DNA of 64,000 nt from Phycisphaeraceae bacterium (GCA_020849625.1 JADLFV010000068.1:1-64000); one strand, 5' to 3'; positions 48,753 to 58,603 are shown, counted from the first letter of the stretch. Program-made: numbers and translations. Notes: generated by a model from the letters alone, not told the origin.

Positions 48753-49148
48753 TCACGCGGCTGCGGGTTTGAGAAACAGTAGAGGGTCGATCGGCTGATC
48801 GAAGGCCAGACCCACCTCATATACCTGGGGGTCGGTCTGGGGCAGCAGGCGGCAGCGGGCGATGCGGCCGGAGACGATGCGTCCGCCCTGATCGGCGGCT
48901 AGGGCCACGGTGCAGGCGGTCCCGGGCTGCATGGCGTGGTCGTGCAGGAAGCCCATGCCGTGGCGGCTGAGGTTGTGGCTGCGGACCAGGAAAGTGGCCG
49001 AGGCTCCGTCGTGCTGCCGGCAGCGAAATGCGCAGAGAAACGACGCGGCCAGACGCGCTTCGCGGCGGCGCGAGCCTTGGGCTGGAGGCGGACAACCGCG
49101 GCTCTGTTCGATGCGCGACAGCAATGACATCCACTGCTGATCGCTCAT
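48753..49148 (-). CDS. PilZ-domain protein (second of a pair)
   Basis: A 131-aa protein with RREARLAASFLCAFRC giving the RxxxR motif and SHNLSRHGMGFLHDH giving NxSxxG, the two c-di-GMP contacts of PilZ domains. The C-terminal barrel strands follow (RIVSGRIARCRLL, YEVGLAFDQPID). The start is uncertain: ATG 49148 (SDQQWMSLLSRIEQ) matches its neighbour's pattern, but the frame stays open back to ATG 49328/49340 through palindrome copy B, which would add a repeat-encoded tail. Together with the next gene it may couple c-di-GMP to the pili. Confidence 0.83.
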   Translation of the reverse strand: MSDQQWMSLLSRIEQSRGCPPPAQGSRRREARLAASFLCAFRCRQHDGASATFLVRSHNLSRHGMGFLHDHAMQPGTACTVALAADQGGRIVSGRIARCRLLPQTDPQVYEVGLAFDQPIDPLLFLKPAAA

Positions 49149-49212
49149 CCACAGGCGCAGCGTCTGGGATTCCACGCTCTTGTCTTGCGACGTAAGAACA
49201 CATATGGAATCC

Positions 49213-49316
49213 GACGCCGAGCCCTGAGGAGTCGGTGACGAAGGACCGGATCGAACGGTCGCCGCGCATCCGATCCGGCCCTTCGTCGTCGCGGACTCCT
49301 TCTCAGGGCTCGGCTT
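49213..49316. repeat. 105-bp palindrome, copy B
   Basis: GACGCCGAGCCCTGAGGAGT pairs with ACTCCTTCTCAGGGCTCGGC; inner arms CGAAGGACCGGATCGA and CGATCCGGCCCTTCG. Same order of bases as copy A at 8359-8463, including the preceding TATGGAA. It lies between two PilZ genes of one operon and may be read in frame as part of the downstream one. Confidence 0.85.
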
Positions 49317-49357
49317 CTGTGTTTTCATACACGTTCTCATGGGATCAAAAGACGGGC

Positions 49358-49876
49358 TCACGCGGCTCCCGCTTCGCTGCTGGAGCCGGTCAAGTCGATG
49401 AAATCTTCGAGATTGACCGACTGGTCGAACACCAGTCCCATGGTGAACAGGCCGCCGCCGATCTCGCGCGTCCAGCGGATGCGGCCGCTGACCATCTGGG
49501 CCTGGCCGCGGTTGGTCTCCAGCACCACCGTGCAGTCGGCGCCCACCGGCAGCGGTTCGTGATGCTGAAATCCCATGCCGCCGCGGCTGATGTCGCGACT
49601 GTGCACCAGGAAGATCTGGCTGCCTTCCTTCAATGTCACGCGCATCACGCACTGCACGATGCGCTGATGCCGGTCATCCAGGCGCAGTTCGCCGGGCGGT
49701 GCCTGCTCAACGGCGCGGCGGACGTAGCGATGCCAGTCCCGATCGGTCAGGCTCAGCTTCTGCGTGTGTGCAGAGCCGTTGGGTCGGGGGTTGGGTCGTG
49801 GTGCATTGCTGGAAGGAACCGAGTCCGTCAATCGCCTTCTCCCTGCCTCGGGCGCGGCTGGGCCATTGCGGCGCAT
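49358..49876 (-). CDS. PilZ-domain protein (first of a pair)
   Basis: A 172-aa protein. A disordered Pro/Asn-rich N-terminus (SNAPRPNPRPNGSAH) is followed by a helix (LTDRDWHRYVRRAVEQ) and a PilZ barrel. RLDDRHQRIVQCVMR supplies arginines, and HSRDISRGGMGFQHH is DxSxxG. Known role: c-di-GMP receptor controlling motility or polysaccharide. It is divergent from the ClC gene, with 103 bp between starts. Paralogue of the next gene downstream. Confidence 0.88.
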   Translation of the reverse strand: MRRNGPAAPEAGRRRLTDSVPSSNAPRPNPRPNGSAHTQKLSLTDRDWHRYVRRAVEQAPPGELRLDDRHQRIVQCVMRVTLKEGSQIFLVHSRDISRGGMGFQHHEPLPVGADCTVVLETNRGQAQMVSGRIRWTREIGGGLFTMGLVFDQSVNLEDFIDLTGSSSEAGAA

Positions 49877-49979
49877 ACCGCGAGCCGGGGCTGATGTGGT
49901 GCATGATCGGACCGATGGCGGGGCGACTTAACCGGCGGATGAAAGCCGGAGGGTAATGCCTTAAACTGGCGTGCTTCAC

Positions 49980-51893
49980 ATGACCTGGCATCGTTTTTTC
50001 AGTTCGATCGGCATCGGCCCGGAAAGCGGTATGCGCAGTCTCGGCCGCACCATCGCGCTGGCGGGCCTGGTTGGCATTGTGGCCGCGGTGGGGGCCGCCA
50101 TGTTTCACAGCCTGTGCCTGCTGGTGCAGGGCTTCTCCCTGGAGACCCTGGCCCATTACAGACCCGGTGGGCCGCGCCACGAAACCGAAGTGACCTTCAT
50201 CGCTCGCCTGTTTGACGGGCGCGAAGGATTGCTCCGGCCGTGGATGCTGGTGGTGATGACCAGCCTGGGCGGGCTGATCAGCGGATTGCTGGTGTTCAAG
50301 TTCGCACCCGAAGCCGAGGGCCACGGCACCGACGCCGCCATCCGCGCCTATCACCACAACCGAGGCTACATCCGACCCCGCGTGCCCCTGATCAAAATGC
50401 TCGCCTCGGCCATCACCCTGGGCACCGGCGGGTCCGGCGGCCGCGAGGGACCGATCGCCCAGATCGGCGCGGGATTCGGATCGTTCCTGGGCACGCGCCT
50501 GCGCTTGAGCGATTCGGAGCGGCGCATTCTGCTGGCCACCGGACTGGGGGCCGGCATCGGCGCCATCTTCCACGCGCCGCTGGCCGGGGCCATCTTCTCC
50601 ATCGAAGTGCTCTACCGCGATCCCGACTTCGAAGCCGAGGCCCTGATCCCCGCCTTCATCGGCACCACGGTGGCCTTCAGCGTGTTCGGCCTGATCTTCA
50701 ACATCGGCAGCTTCAATCCGCTGTTCGAAGTGCCGGTGGCCAACCTCACCTACGCCAAGCCGCTGCTGCTGCTGCCGCCGCTGGCTGTGCTGGCCATCGT
50801 CATGGCCGGGGCCTCCTGGTTCTACGTCCACTGCTTTTACAGCACGCAGAAACTGTTCAAAAACATACCCCTGCCCAACTGGTCCAAGCCCGCCATCGGC
50901 GGCCTGTTGACCGGACTGGTGGCCCTGACCCTGTTCTACCTGGCCCGACCCCTGGGCCAGACCCAGCAGCAGGACACACTCAGCGTGCTGTCCTTCGGTT
51001 ACGGCTTCCTCCAGAAGGTGCTCATCAGCGACATCCCGCACAGCATCGCGCCCGCCATCGCCATCCTCCTGATCGTCGGACTGGGCAAAATCCTCACCAC
51101 CTCGCTGACCATCGGCTCCGGCGGCTCCGGCGGCGTCTTCGGTCCGTCCATGGTCATCGGCGGATGCCTGGGTGCCGTCATCGGTGTACTTTTTCACGCT
51201 CTGCTTCCGGGGGTCGTGGCGCCCGGCGACATCGTGCTGTTCGCCATCCTCGGCATGGCCAGCTTCTTCTCCGCTGCCGCCAACACGCCCGTCAGCACGC
51301 TCATCATCGTCAGCGAACTTTGCAACAGCTATGCCCTGCTCCTGCCCTCGATGTGGGTTTGCGCCATCAGTTACATCATGAGTCGGCCGTGGACGATCTA
51401 CCGCGAGCAGGTGGTCAGCCGGCTCGATTCACCGGCTCACCGCGGCGACTTCATCATCGACATCCTCAAGGGCATCGCCGTGCGCGAAGCGGTCACCGAG
51501 CAGCATCGTCGCTTCATCCAGGTCAATCTGGACACGCCGCTGAGCGAGTTGTCGCGGCTGATCACAAGCTGCGTGCAGGACTGCTTCCCGGTGGTCAACG
51601 AGGACGGATGCTACTACGGCCTGTTCAGCCTCAACGACCTGCGGCAGTTCCTTTATGACAGCGACCTGGGCGCCCTGGCTGTGGCCCATGACCTGGCGAC
51701 CGCCAAAGTGACGCCGCTGACGCTTCAGATGGACCTCTCGTCCGCCATCAGCCGTTTCGCCCAGGGGCGATTCGACGAGTTGCCGGTGATCGATGAGGCC
51801 GAACCGGACAAAGTGCTGGCCATGCTGCGCCGCCAGGACGTGATCGCCCTCTACGACAAGCGCCTGCTGGAGCTGCGCACTGAAGCCAAGTGA
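49980..51893 (+). CDS. ClC-family chloride channel/antiporter with CBS domains
   Basis: A 637-aa protein. The ClC membrane part (residues 1 to about 440) has the anion filter motifs TGGSGGREGPIAQIGAG, with the gating Glu of GREGP present, and GSGGSGGVFGPSMVIGG. Presence of the gating Glu suggests Cl-/H+ exchange. Two CBS domains follow (residues about 500-637: TPLSELSRLITSCVQDCFPV and QMDLSSAISRFAQGRFDELP), likely sensing adenine nucleotides. The start is ATG 49980 or GTG 49971; GGAGG lies 18 or more bp upstream of either, so the true start is open. Confidence 0.93.
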   Translation: MTWHRFFSSIGIGPESGMRSLGRTIALAGLVGIVAAVGAAMFHSLCLLVQGFSLETLAHYRPGGPRHETEVTFIARLFDGREGLLRPWMLVVMTSLGGLISGLLVFKFAPEAEGHGTDAAIRAYHHNRGYIRPRVPLIKMLASAITLGTGGSGGREGPIAQIGAGFGSFLGTRLRLSDSERRILLATGLGAGIGAIFHAPLAGAIFSIEVLYRDPDFEAEALIPAFIGTTVAFSVFGLIFNIGSFNPLFEVPVANLTYAKPLLLLPPLAVLAIVMAGASWFYVHCFYSTQKLFKNIPLPNWSKPAIGGLLTGLVALTLFYLARPLGQTQQQDTLSVLSFGYGFLQKVLISDIPHSIAPAIAILLIVGLGKILTTSLTIGSGGSGGVFGPSMVIGGCLGAVIGVLFHALLPGVVAPGDIVLFAILGMASFFSAAANTPVSTLIIVSELCNSYALLLPSMWVCAISYIMSRPWTIYREQVVSRLDSPAHRGDFIIDILKGIAVREAVTEQHRRFIQVNLDTPLSELSRLITSCVQDCFPVVNEDGCYYGLFSLNDLRQFLYDSDLGALAVAHDLATAKVTPLTLQMDLSSAISRFAQGRFDELPVIDEAEPDKVLAMLRRQDVIALYDKRLLELRTEAK

Positions 51894-51906
51894 TAGCGGC
51901 CCCCGG

Positions 51907-51990
51907 AATAGCGGATAGTCGATGGCGGATGTACAACATATTCGTCGTCCGTTACCCGATCCATCTGCCATTTGCCATCTTCCATCTGCC
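51907..51990. repeat. Short-period repeat palindrome, unit GATGGCGGAT/CCATCTGC
   Basis: Left arm ATAGCGGATAGTCGATGGCG with GAT (51908-51930) and right arm ATCCATCTGCCATTTGCCAT with CTTCCATCTGCC (51959-51990). The right arm runs directly into the rnpA ATG. Confidence 0.78.
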
Positions 51991-52356
51991 ATGCCTCAGT
52001 ATCCCTTCCGTCGCCGACATCGCCTTTCCGGCCGCAGTGCTTTCGCGGTGGTGTTTGCCTCGGGCCTGCGCTGCCGGGGCGGGCCGTTGCGCTTTCACGG
52101 GCGGGTCAACGGCCTGGAGCACTGGCGCCTGGGACTGAGCGTGTCGCGACAGGTGGGCATCAGCGTCGTCCGCCACCACATCAAGCGGCTGTTGCGCGAG
52201 GCGTTTCGCCTTTCCGCAGCCGAGTTGCCTCTTGTTGAAGGCCACGGTTGCGACCTGGTGATCGTGGTGCGGGCCCATGAAACGCAGAGTCTGGCGGAGT
52301 ATCGCAGGCTGCTGGTCGAAGCGGGTCGGAAGCTGGCCCGGCAGGCGGCGAACTGA
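51991..52356 (+). CDS. rnpA: Ribonuclease P protein component
   Basis: A 121-aa basic protein. RRRHRLSGRSAFAVVFASGL is the N-terminal part; SVSRQVGISVVRHHIKRLLR matches the RNR motif region (usually KxVxRNxxKR; here RHHIKRLLRE), and DLVIVVRAHETQ is the following strand. Known role: protein subunit of RNase P, 5' maturation of tRNA. It is not next to rpmH, dnaA or yidC, unlike in most bacteria. The ATG directly follows a repeat arm, so the usual ribosome site has been replaced. Confidence 0.88.
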   Translation: MPQYPFRRRHRLSGRSAFAVVFASGLRCRGGPLRFHGRVNGLEHWRLGLSVSRQVGISVVRHHIKRLLREAFRLSAAELPLVEGHGCDLVIVVRAHETQSLAEYRRLLVEAGRKLARQAAN

Positions 52357-52474
52357 CTGGTAACACGGGGATTGACCGGCGGGGCGAAATCCTTGAAAAT
52401 ACCCATGCACAAACGTATCGGCATCGTGCGGTGATGTCCGTGGTTCGTGGTTGCTAGCTGCGGGAGGTTTTCTG

Positions 52475-54571
52475 ATGTTGTTGCAATGCCAACGTGTCGT
52501 GTTGTGGATTGGCCTGGTGAGTCTGACCCTGCTGGCCGCTGCCGCCCGGGCCATCGACTCGGCTGACGTTGCCGCGCCGATGACCGATCAGCAGTTGTTT
52601 GAGAAGTTCGACCTGGCCTATCCGGGCCTGGAGAAGTTCGCCCTGGCGGTGCGAGCCCAAAACTGGGACGACGCCAGGCGGGAATTGGCTATTTACTTCC
52701 GGGGGCGGGGGCGGACCGGCACGTACAGTTTTTTCGATCCGCATCATCCGGCTGCCGACGATGACGAGGCCCGCAAGAGCGCTGCTGTCGGCCAGCCACT
52801 GATTGATCGCACCGGCTCCTACGAAAGTTCGCTGTGGTCGGCGGACAACCTGTTCGATTTCGAGCGCGCCAATTTGCGCATGAAGGAGCGGATGTACTTT
52901 TTCGAGGGCCTGGGCCGGGCGGTGGCGTGCAGCGACGATCCGCGCATGGCGACCGGCCTGATGGACCTGGTGCGCAGTTGGGTGCAGATTTATCCGCGTG
53001 ACAAGGGCGGAACAATGTGGGCCACCATGAGCACCGGCATCCGCATGCGCAGCGGCTGGCCGGTGGCGTTCCTGGGCCTGCTCACTTCGCCTGCGGTCAC
53101 CGATGACGACATCGTTCTGTTTCTCAAGACCGCCTGGGACCAGAGCAATTATCTGCTGCACAACCACAACCAGACCAGCAACTGGCTGACCTTCGAAATG
53201 GCGGGTCTCTACACCAGCGGCGTGACGTATCCCGAGTTCGCCGAAGCGGCCGCGTGGCGCAAGTTCGCCTGCGAAACCGCACTCAACGACCTGACCATCG
53301 GCTGGCTGCCCGACGGCATGACCGTTGAGCTGACGCCCGGCTACGGCCAGTTTTTCTCCAATTACTACGTCATTTACGACCTGGCTGAGCACGTGGGACG
53401 GCTGGAGGAGTTCGGCATGCATAACTTCCCGACCGGCACCGAGCCGCTGTACAACCTGTACCTGAAGATCATGACGCCCGATCGCTCGGCACCCACCACC
53501 AATGACAACGGCCCCGTCGATGTGGTGGACATTCTCAACAAGGCATTGGAGCGCTTCCCGCAGCGCCAGGACTTCCGCTGGGTTGCCACCGACGGCCGCG
53601 AGGGAACGCCGCCCGATTACACTTCGGTGTACCTGCCCTATGCCGGTTACGCCGCCATGCGCAGCGGCTGGGGCAAGCAGGACCACATGCTCTACTTCGA
53701 TGCCGGGCCCGTCGGCTATCGCCACGCTCACCAGGACAAGCTGCAGGTGATGATCTGGGCCTACGGGCGGCAGGTGCTGTTCGATCCCGGCCGGCAGAAT
53801 TACGACGAGACGCCGATGCAGAACTACTGCATGGACGCCCATTCGCATAACATCGTGATGGTCGATCACCGCCCGCAGCGGCGCAAGTGGTACAACGATC
53901 CGCATCCCGATCGCATGCCCTATCAGAAGCTGGACAACGTACGCTGGGAGAGCGACCAGGTCAGCGATTTCGCGGCCGGGATTTACGATGAAAACTACGG
54001 CCTTCCGGGCGTTTCCAACGCCTACCCCTACGGCAAGGGCAGCGACTTCGGCCAGGGCTGGGACACGCCCGCCACGCACTATCGCCGCGTGTTGTTTTTC
54101 AAGCCCGACATTTTCCTGGTGGCCGACACGTTGATTTCCAGGGACGGCCAGTCGCATCAGTACGACGCCCGCTGGCACCTGGACAGCACGCACACCGTCA
54201 TCGCCGACGACAAGCTGACGCTGACCACCGCCGATGCCGATCAGCCCAACCTGCAGATCGTGCCGCTGGATCGCAAAGACCTGACCATCAAGACCACCAG
54301 CGCCCAGCAGTCGCCGGAGATTCTCGGCTGGAAAGTCCTGGCCACTCCTCAGCCCGCCACCACGCTGCAGCATTTCAAATCAGGCGGCGGCACGGTGCAG
54401 TACCTGACGCTGTTTTTGCCGCTGAAATCCGGGCAGAAGGGACTGCTGGACTCGGTGCAGCCGGTGAACGCCATGACCTGGCATGTGCAACTCAATGACG
54501 GGCGCCAATTGACGATCAAAGCCCCGCCCAGCCCGGGGGCGAAGCTGAGCGTGGAATTGGCGGAAAAGTGA
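52475..54571 (+). CDS. Secreted heparinase II/III-like (polysaccharide lyase-type) protein
   Basis: A 698-aa exported protein. Signal peptide residues 1 to about 29 (WIGLVSLTLLAAAARA). An alpha-toroid domain with LHNHNQTSNWLTFEMAGLYT and LTPGYGQFFSNYYVIYDLAE (Asn/His/Tyr candidates) is followed by the beta-sandwich of the heparinase II/III family (MLYFDAGPVGYRHAHQDKLQ with the conserved His). Known relatives cleave uronate polysaccharides such as heparin or alginate; the substrate is unknown. GGGAGG lies 7 bp before ATG 52475. A CTTCCGGGGGCGGGGGCG copy encodes FRGRGRTGT. The 118-bp gap before it ends in GTGGTTCGTGGTT-type repeats. Confidence 0.85.
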   Translation: MLLQCQRVVLWIGLVSLTLLAAAARAIDSADVAAPMTDQQLFEKFDLAYPGLEKFALAVRAQNWDDARRELAIYFRGRGRTGTYSFFDPHHPAADDDEARKSAAVGQPLIDRTGSYESSLWSADNLFDFERANLRMKERMYFFEGLGRAVACSDDPRMATGLMDLVRSWVQIYPRDKGGTMWATMSTGIRMRSGWPVAFLGLLTSPAVTDDDIVLFLKTAWDQSNYLLHNHNQTSNWLTFEMAGLYTSGVTYPEFAEAAAWRKFACETALNDLTIGWLPDGMTVELTPGYGQFFSNYYVIYDLAEHVGRLEEFGMHNFPTGTEPLYNLYLKIMTPDRSAPTTNDNGPVDVVDILNKALERFPQRQDFRWVATDGREGTPPDYTSVYLPYAGYAAMRSGWGKQDHMLYFDAGPVGYRHAHQDKLQVMIWAYGRQVLFDPGRQNYDETPMQNYCMDAHSHNIVMVDHRPQRRKWYNDPHPDRMPYQKLDNVRWESDQVSDFAAGIYDENYGLPGVSNAYPYGKGSDFGQGWDTPATHYRRVLFFKPDIFLVADTLISRDGQSHQYDARWHLDSTHTVIADDKLTLTTADADQPNLQIVPLDRKDLTIKTTSAQQSPEILGWKVLATPQPATTLQHFKSGGGTVQYLTLFLPLKSGQKGLLDSVQPVNAMTWHVQLNDGRQLTIKAPPSPGAKLSVELAEK
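52695..52713 (+). repeat. Dispersed 19-mer ACTTCCGGGGGCGGGGGCG, copy 3
   Basis: Lies sense in the heparinase-like gene in a different reading frame from copy 2. Confidence 0.85.
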
Positions 54572-54595
54572 ACGCTGCGAAGAGTCGCGGCGCTT

Positions 54596-57500
54596 TCAGG
54601 CGGCGACCTCTTCCAACACTTGCTCATCTTCCGGGGGGGCGTCGATCGCATCCTGGGCGATGCGGCCGTCGGCGCCGACCTGGTCGAGGCGGACGCTGAC
54701 CCGCTTGGACACGCCGCGCTCCTGCATGGTGATGCCGTAGAGCAGATCGCAGGCCTGCATGGTCAGCTTGTTGTGGGTGATGACGATGAAGTGCGAAGTG
54801 TCCAGGAAGCTGTGGATCACGTCGCAGAAGCGCTCGACGTTGGCCTCGTCCAGGGCGGCATCGACTTCGTCGAGGATGGCATAGGGCGAGGGGCGGGTCT
54901 TGAAGATCGCCAGCAGCATCGCCACCGCGGCCATGGTCTTTTCACCGCCGGAAAGCTGGCTGAGACGGCAGGGCTCTTTGCCGGGCGGCTTGGCCATGAT
55001 CTCGATACCGCTGTCGAGCATATCGACGTTGCCCTGTTCGTCGGCCTGCATGATGATGTCCGCCTTGCCGCCGCCGAACAGCTTGCGGAACAGGCCGTTG
55101 TTGCCGGCAAAGTTTTCGCGCACTTCGTGGAAGGTCTTCTCGAAGCGCGTGCGGCAGTCGTTGTTGATCTGATCGATCAGGGCGGTCAGCTTGCGGCAGG
55201 CGGTTTCGATGTCAACCACCTGGTCGGACAGATCGGTCTGTTTGGCTTCGAGCTGATCCTGCTCGGCGATGGCGTCCAGGTTGACGTTGCCCAGGCGCTG
55301 GATCTTGCCCTTGAGTTGCTCGATCTCTTCGACAATCTGCGGATCGTGCGTTTCCAGCTCCGCCACGGCCCCGGCCTCGATCTTCTCCCGGTACGCGGCC
55401 GCCAGATCAAGCTGCAACTGATCCATCGCACGCTGGCTGACTGATTCGAGTTTCACTTCCAGTTCGCGGCGGCGCACCTGGTGCTGATGCAACGCTTCGT
55501 CGGCGGCCTCCACCGCGGCGCGGTGATCGTCCAGTTGCTCACGCAGTTCGTTCAGCGCCGACTCGGCCTTGTCCATGTCGCGCTGGGCCAGCTCGCAGAA
55601 GGTGACCAGTTCCTGCAGAGCGGCATCGGATTCAGCGACCTGCTGGGCGGCAGCATCGCGGGTGGCTTCCAGTTCGGCGATGCGGCCGTGGTATCCGCCG
55701 AGTTGTTCTTCCAGCAGGCTGTGATGACGCAGCACGTCGGCGGATGCGATTTCCAACTGGCGCACCTGGCGCTGGGCGGCGGCGGTCTGCTCGGCCAGCT
55801 TGCTGACTTCCACCCGCAGGTTGGTCACCTGCTCGCGGGCCTGCTCTTCCGCCTGCTGATCGGCGCTGATGCGATCCTCGAGTTCCGCGATGCGCCGGCG
55901 GCCGGCCTCGCTGTCACGCTCCAGCAGAATGGCCTGACCGCGATGGGCGGCCCGCTGGCTGTCGGCATCGCGCAACTGGCGGTGCACCTGCTCGGTTTCG
56001 CTGGCCAGCACCGGTTGCTCTTTTTCCAGGTTGCGCACCTGGGCGCTGAGGCTTTCGATGCGGCTGGACAACTCCACCTGGATGGAGCGGGCGTCGTTGA
56101 TTGACTGCCGCAGCTTGTCGCAGACCCGCTCGACGTGAGCGGCATGGTCGCCGATCCTGCTCAGCTTCTGCTGGTCCTCAGCGATCACCGTGTCGAGCCG
56201 GGTCAACTGCTCCTGCAGCGCAGCCAGTTCGCTGCGGCGGCTGATCAGGCCGACGGAGGATGTGCCTGCGTTCATGGGCCCGGCAAAGACGCGGCCGTCG
56301 GTTTCCAGCAGTTCGCCGGTCTCGGTCACGAATCGGTAACCGCTGGGCAGCACCGCCCGCAGCATCAGCGCCTGATCCAGTCGGCGCACCACCAGCGTGC
56401 GCCCAAGCAATCGCCACGCCACCGGCGCCAGCCACTGCGGGAAGCGAATGCGATCGATCACGCACTCGAGCTTGACCAGCTTGCCCGCCCCGACGCGATG
56501 GAAACGATCATCACTGACCAGATTGGGCAGCGGCGGCTGATCGATGGCCACGAAGCTGACGCGGCCGGCCAGGGCGTTGATGGCGCTGCGGCCGCCGTTG
56601 TCGGAGCAGACGTCAGCCAGGCGATCGACCACCAGGGCCTGCTGGAAATCGCCGAGTGCAGCTTCGACCAATGCGGCGCTGGCGACGTCGGTTTCAATCA
56701 GGTCGGCCAGCAAGCCGCGCACAAAGTGGAACGCATCGTGTTCGCTCTGGTCATTCGTGGAGGCTCTTGCCAATACAGCCTTGACCGGGTCGGCGACGCC
56801 TTCCTGGTTGTCCTGCATCTCCTGCAGCAGGGCGCGGCGGGAGTCCAGGGCGCTGCGCTGCTCTTTGGCTTTGGCCAGGGACTCGGACAGTTGGCGCTGC
56901 TCGGCGCTGAATTTCTCAGCGAGGCTGCGCTGCTTTTCCAGCTCCGCGGTTTCAGCGGTCAGCAGGCGGGTGGCATCCTGCTGCTTGCTGTACGCCTGAT
57001 CGCGGGCGGTCAGAAGTTCCTCGAGGTTGTCGGTGATCTGGCGCACGCGCTGGTCGAGCTTTTCGCGGGTGTTGACCAGGCTCTGCTCGAAGCGGTTGAG
57101 CGACTGGATTTCGTTGTGCAGTTGCGAGGTTTGCCGCATCAGGTCGAGGACGCCGGCCTTTTCATCCTCCAAATGAGCCCGCTGTTCGTTGAGCTGATGC
57201 TGAAGATCGCGGTGCTCGCCCTGGGCGGTTTCCAGGCGCTGGTTGGATTCCTGCTGTTTCTGCTGAAGTTGAACCAGTTCTTCCTGCTGGCGCTTCTGGT
57301 CGCCGATCAGTTGGTCGCGGCGTTCGGTCAACTCCGCGAGGCGGCGGGTGTCGCGCTCGATCTGCTGGCGGACCTGCTCCAATTGGCTGAGGGCGAACTG
57401 GCGGCGCTGCTCAGCCTGTTCGCGGGCGCTTTGGGCATGCAGGCGGTCCTGATCGAGTTGCTGACGCTTGCGCTGCACGCTTTCACGGGCAAGCTGAGCG

Positions 57501-58465
57501 TCGGCGATGGCGTCCTCGTGTTCCTTCAGTTGCCGGGCGGCGCGGGCGCGGTCGGCCTCGGCCTGCTCCAGTTGATCAGCCAAGGCAGCCAACTGCGTCT
57601 GCAGGCGGTGATGCTCGCAGAGTGAGTCAACCAGTTGCAGTTCGTGCAGGCGCTGCGTGTGTTCCTGGAATGAGCGGGCGCGGGCGGCCTGCATCTTGAC
57701 GCTGCGCAGGCGGCGCTCGGTGTCTTCCAAACGGGTGCGGACCAGGGCCAGATTCTGCTCGGTCTTTTCCAGGTGACGGGCGGCTTCCTTCTTGCGGGCC
57801 TTGAAACGGCTGATCCCGGCCGCCTCCTCGAAGATTACGCGGCGCTGCTCGGGATTGGAGTCAAGCATCTGGGCGACTTTGCCCTGCTCGATGACGCTGT
57901 AAGCGTCGGTGCCGATGCCGGTGTCCATGAACAGTTCGCGGATGTCGCGCAGGCGGACGCGGCGGCCGTTGATCAGGTACTCGCTGGTGCCGTCACGGAA
58001 AAGCTGGCGGGTGACGGCCACGGTGTCCAGATCGACGGGCAGAGCGCGGGAGGGTCGGGTATCGGGTATCGGGTTTCGGGTTTCGGATTTTGCATCCGAG
58101 GCTTCGCCGGACGGCTCAGCCTGCAGCTTCTGCGTGGATTCGGGACCATCAGCTTCCTCCCGATACCCGATACCCGATACCCGATACCCGTTGTCTTTGA
58201 TCACCGGATTATCGAAGGTCAACGTCACGCTGGCCATGCCGCAGGGTTTGCGGGTGGCGGATCCGTTGAAGATCACGTCCATCATGGCCCCGCCGCGCAG
58301 GCTCTTGGCCGACTGCTCACCGAGGACCCATTTGATGGCATCGACAATATTGCTTTTGCCGCAGCCGTTGGGCCCGACAATGCCGACGATGGGCGGATCG
58401 AAGGGAATCTCGGTCCGGTTGGCGAACGACTTGAAACCGGCGAGTGTAAGCTTGGCCAGACGCAT
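54596..58465 (-). CDS. smc: Chromosome segregation protein SMC
   Basis: A 1289-aa SMC ATPase. [15 protein letters not shown] at the N-terminus with Walker [15 protein letters not shown]; two coiled coils (about residues 240-560 and 760-1090) around a hinge (residues 570-720, [20 protein letters not shown]); signature [17 protein letters not shown] and Walker [20 protein letters not shown]. Known role: chromosome condensation and segregation with ScpAB. It is about 100 aa longer than usual; part of the excess is a 45-50 residue insertion in the N-terminal head encoded by a repeat palindrome (58054-58190). Confidence 0.96.
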   Translation of the reverse strand: MRLAKLTLAGFKSFANRTEIPFDPPIVGIVGPNGCGKSNIVDAIKWVLGEQSAKSLRGGAMMDVIFNGSATRKPCGMASVTLTFDNPVIKDNGYRVSGIGYREEADGPESTQKLQAEPSGEASDAKSETRNPIPDTRPSRALPVDLDTVAVTRQLFRDGTSEYLINGRRVRLRDIRELFMDTGIGTDAYSVIEQGKVAQMLDSNPEQRRVIFEEAAGISRFKARKKEAARHLEKTEQNLALVRTRLEDTERRLRSVKMQAARARSFQEHTQRLHELQLVDSLCEHHRLQTQLAALADQLEQAEADRARAARQLKEHEDAIADAQLARESVQRKRQQLDQDRLHAQSAREQAEQRRQFALSQLEQVRQQIERDTRRLAELTERRDQLIGDQKRQQEELVQLQQKQQESNQRLETAQGEHRDLQHQLNEQRAHLEDEKAGVLDLMRQTSQLHNEIQSLNRFEQSLVNTREKLDQRVRQITDNLEELLTARDQAYSKQQDATRLLTAETAELEKQRSLAEKFSAEQRQLSESLAKAKEQRSALDSRRALLQEMQDNQEGVADPVKAVLARASTNDQSEHDAFHFVRGLLADLIETDVASAALVEAALGDFQQALVVDRLADVCSDNGGRSAINALAGRVSFVAIDQPPLPNLVSDDRFHRVGAGKLVKLECVIDRIRFPQWLAPVAWRLLGRTLVVRRLDQALMLRAVLPSGYRFVTETGELLETDGRVFAGPMNAGTSSVGLISRRSELAALQEQLTRLDTVIAEDQQKLSRIGDHAAHVERVCDKLRQSINDARSIQVELSSRIESLSAQVRNLEKEQPVLASETEQVHRQLRDADSQRAAHRGQAILLERDSEAGRRRIAELEDRISADQQAEEQAREQVTNLRVEVSKLAEQTAAAQRQVRQLEIASADVLRHHSLLEEQLGGYHGRIAELEATRDAAAQQVAESDAALQELVTFCELAQRDMDKAESALNELREQLDDHRAAVEAADEALHQHQVRRRELEVKLESVSQRAMDQLQLDLAAAYREKIEAGAVAELETHDPQIVEEIEQLKGKIQRLGNVNLDAIAEQDQLEAKQTDLSDQVVDIETACRKLTALIDQINNDCRTRFEKTFHEVRENFAGNNGLFRKLFGGGKADIIMQADEQGNVDMLDSGIEIMAKPPGKEPCRLSQLSGGEKTMAAVAMLLAIFKTRPSPYAILDEVDAALDEANVERFCDVIHSFLDTSHFIVITHNKLTMQACDLLYGITMQERGVSKRVSVRLDQVGADGRIAQDAIDAPPEDEQVLEEVAA
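58054..58190 (-). repeat. Short-period repeat palindrome inserted in frame in smc, unit GGGTATC
   Basis: Left arm 58054-58091 (GTCGGGTATCGGGTATCGGG and TTTCGGGTTTCGG) faces right arm 58154-58190 (CCCGATACCCGATACCCGAT and ACCCG). On the coding strand the arms give [10 protein letters not shown] and [12 protein letters not shown] around a spacer of about 25 residues. It separates LTFDN from [15 protein letters not shown], which adjoin closely in typical SMC heads. Confidence 0.9.
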
Positions 58466-58603
58466 TCAGCGGACCTCCATGTCCAACTTAGTCAAGAATC
58501 GACCTAAGGAAGGGCGAGCCTTCAATTTCCTTGTCCTCCACTGCATCAGACAGAGTGTATCCGCTCGGCGGCGGATTGCCACAAGCACGGCCGAGAAAGA
58601 GGC

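Noticed and set aside
52454-54373. 639-aa open frame on the minus strand opposite the heparinase-like gene
   Set aside because: The plus strand has a signal peptide, ribosome site and family motifs. The minus frame is a His/Val/Gly-rich by-product of GC-rich codons.
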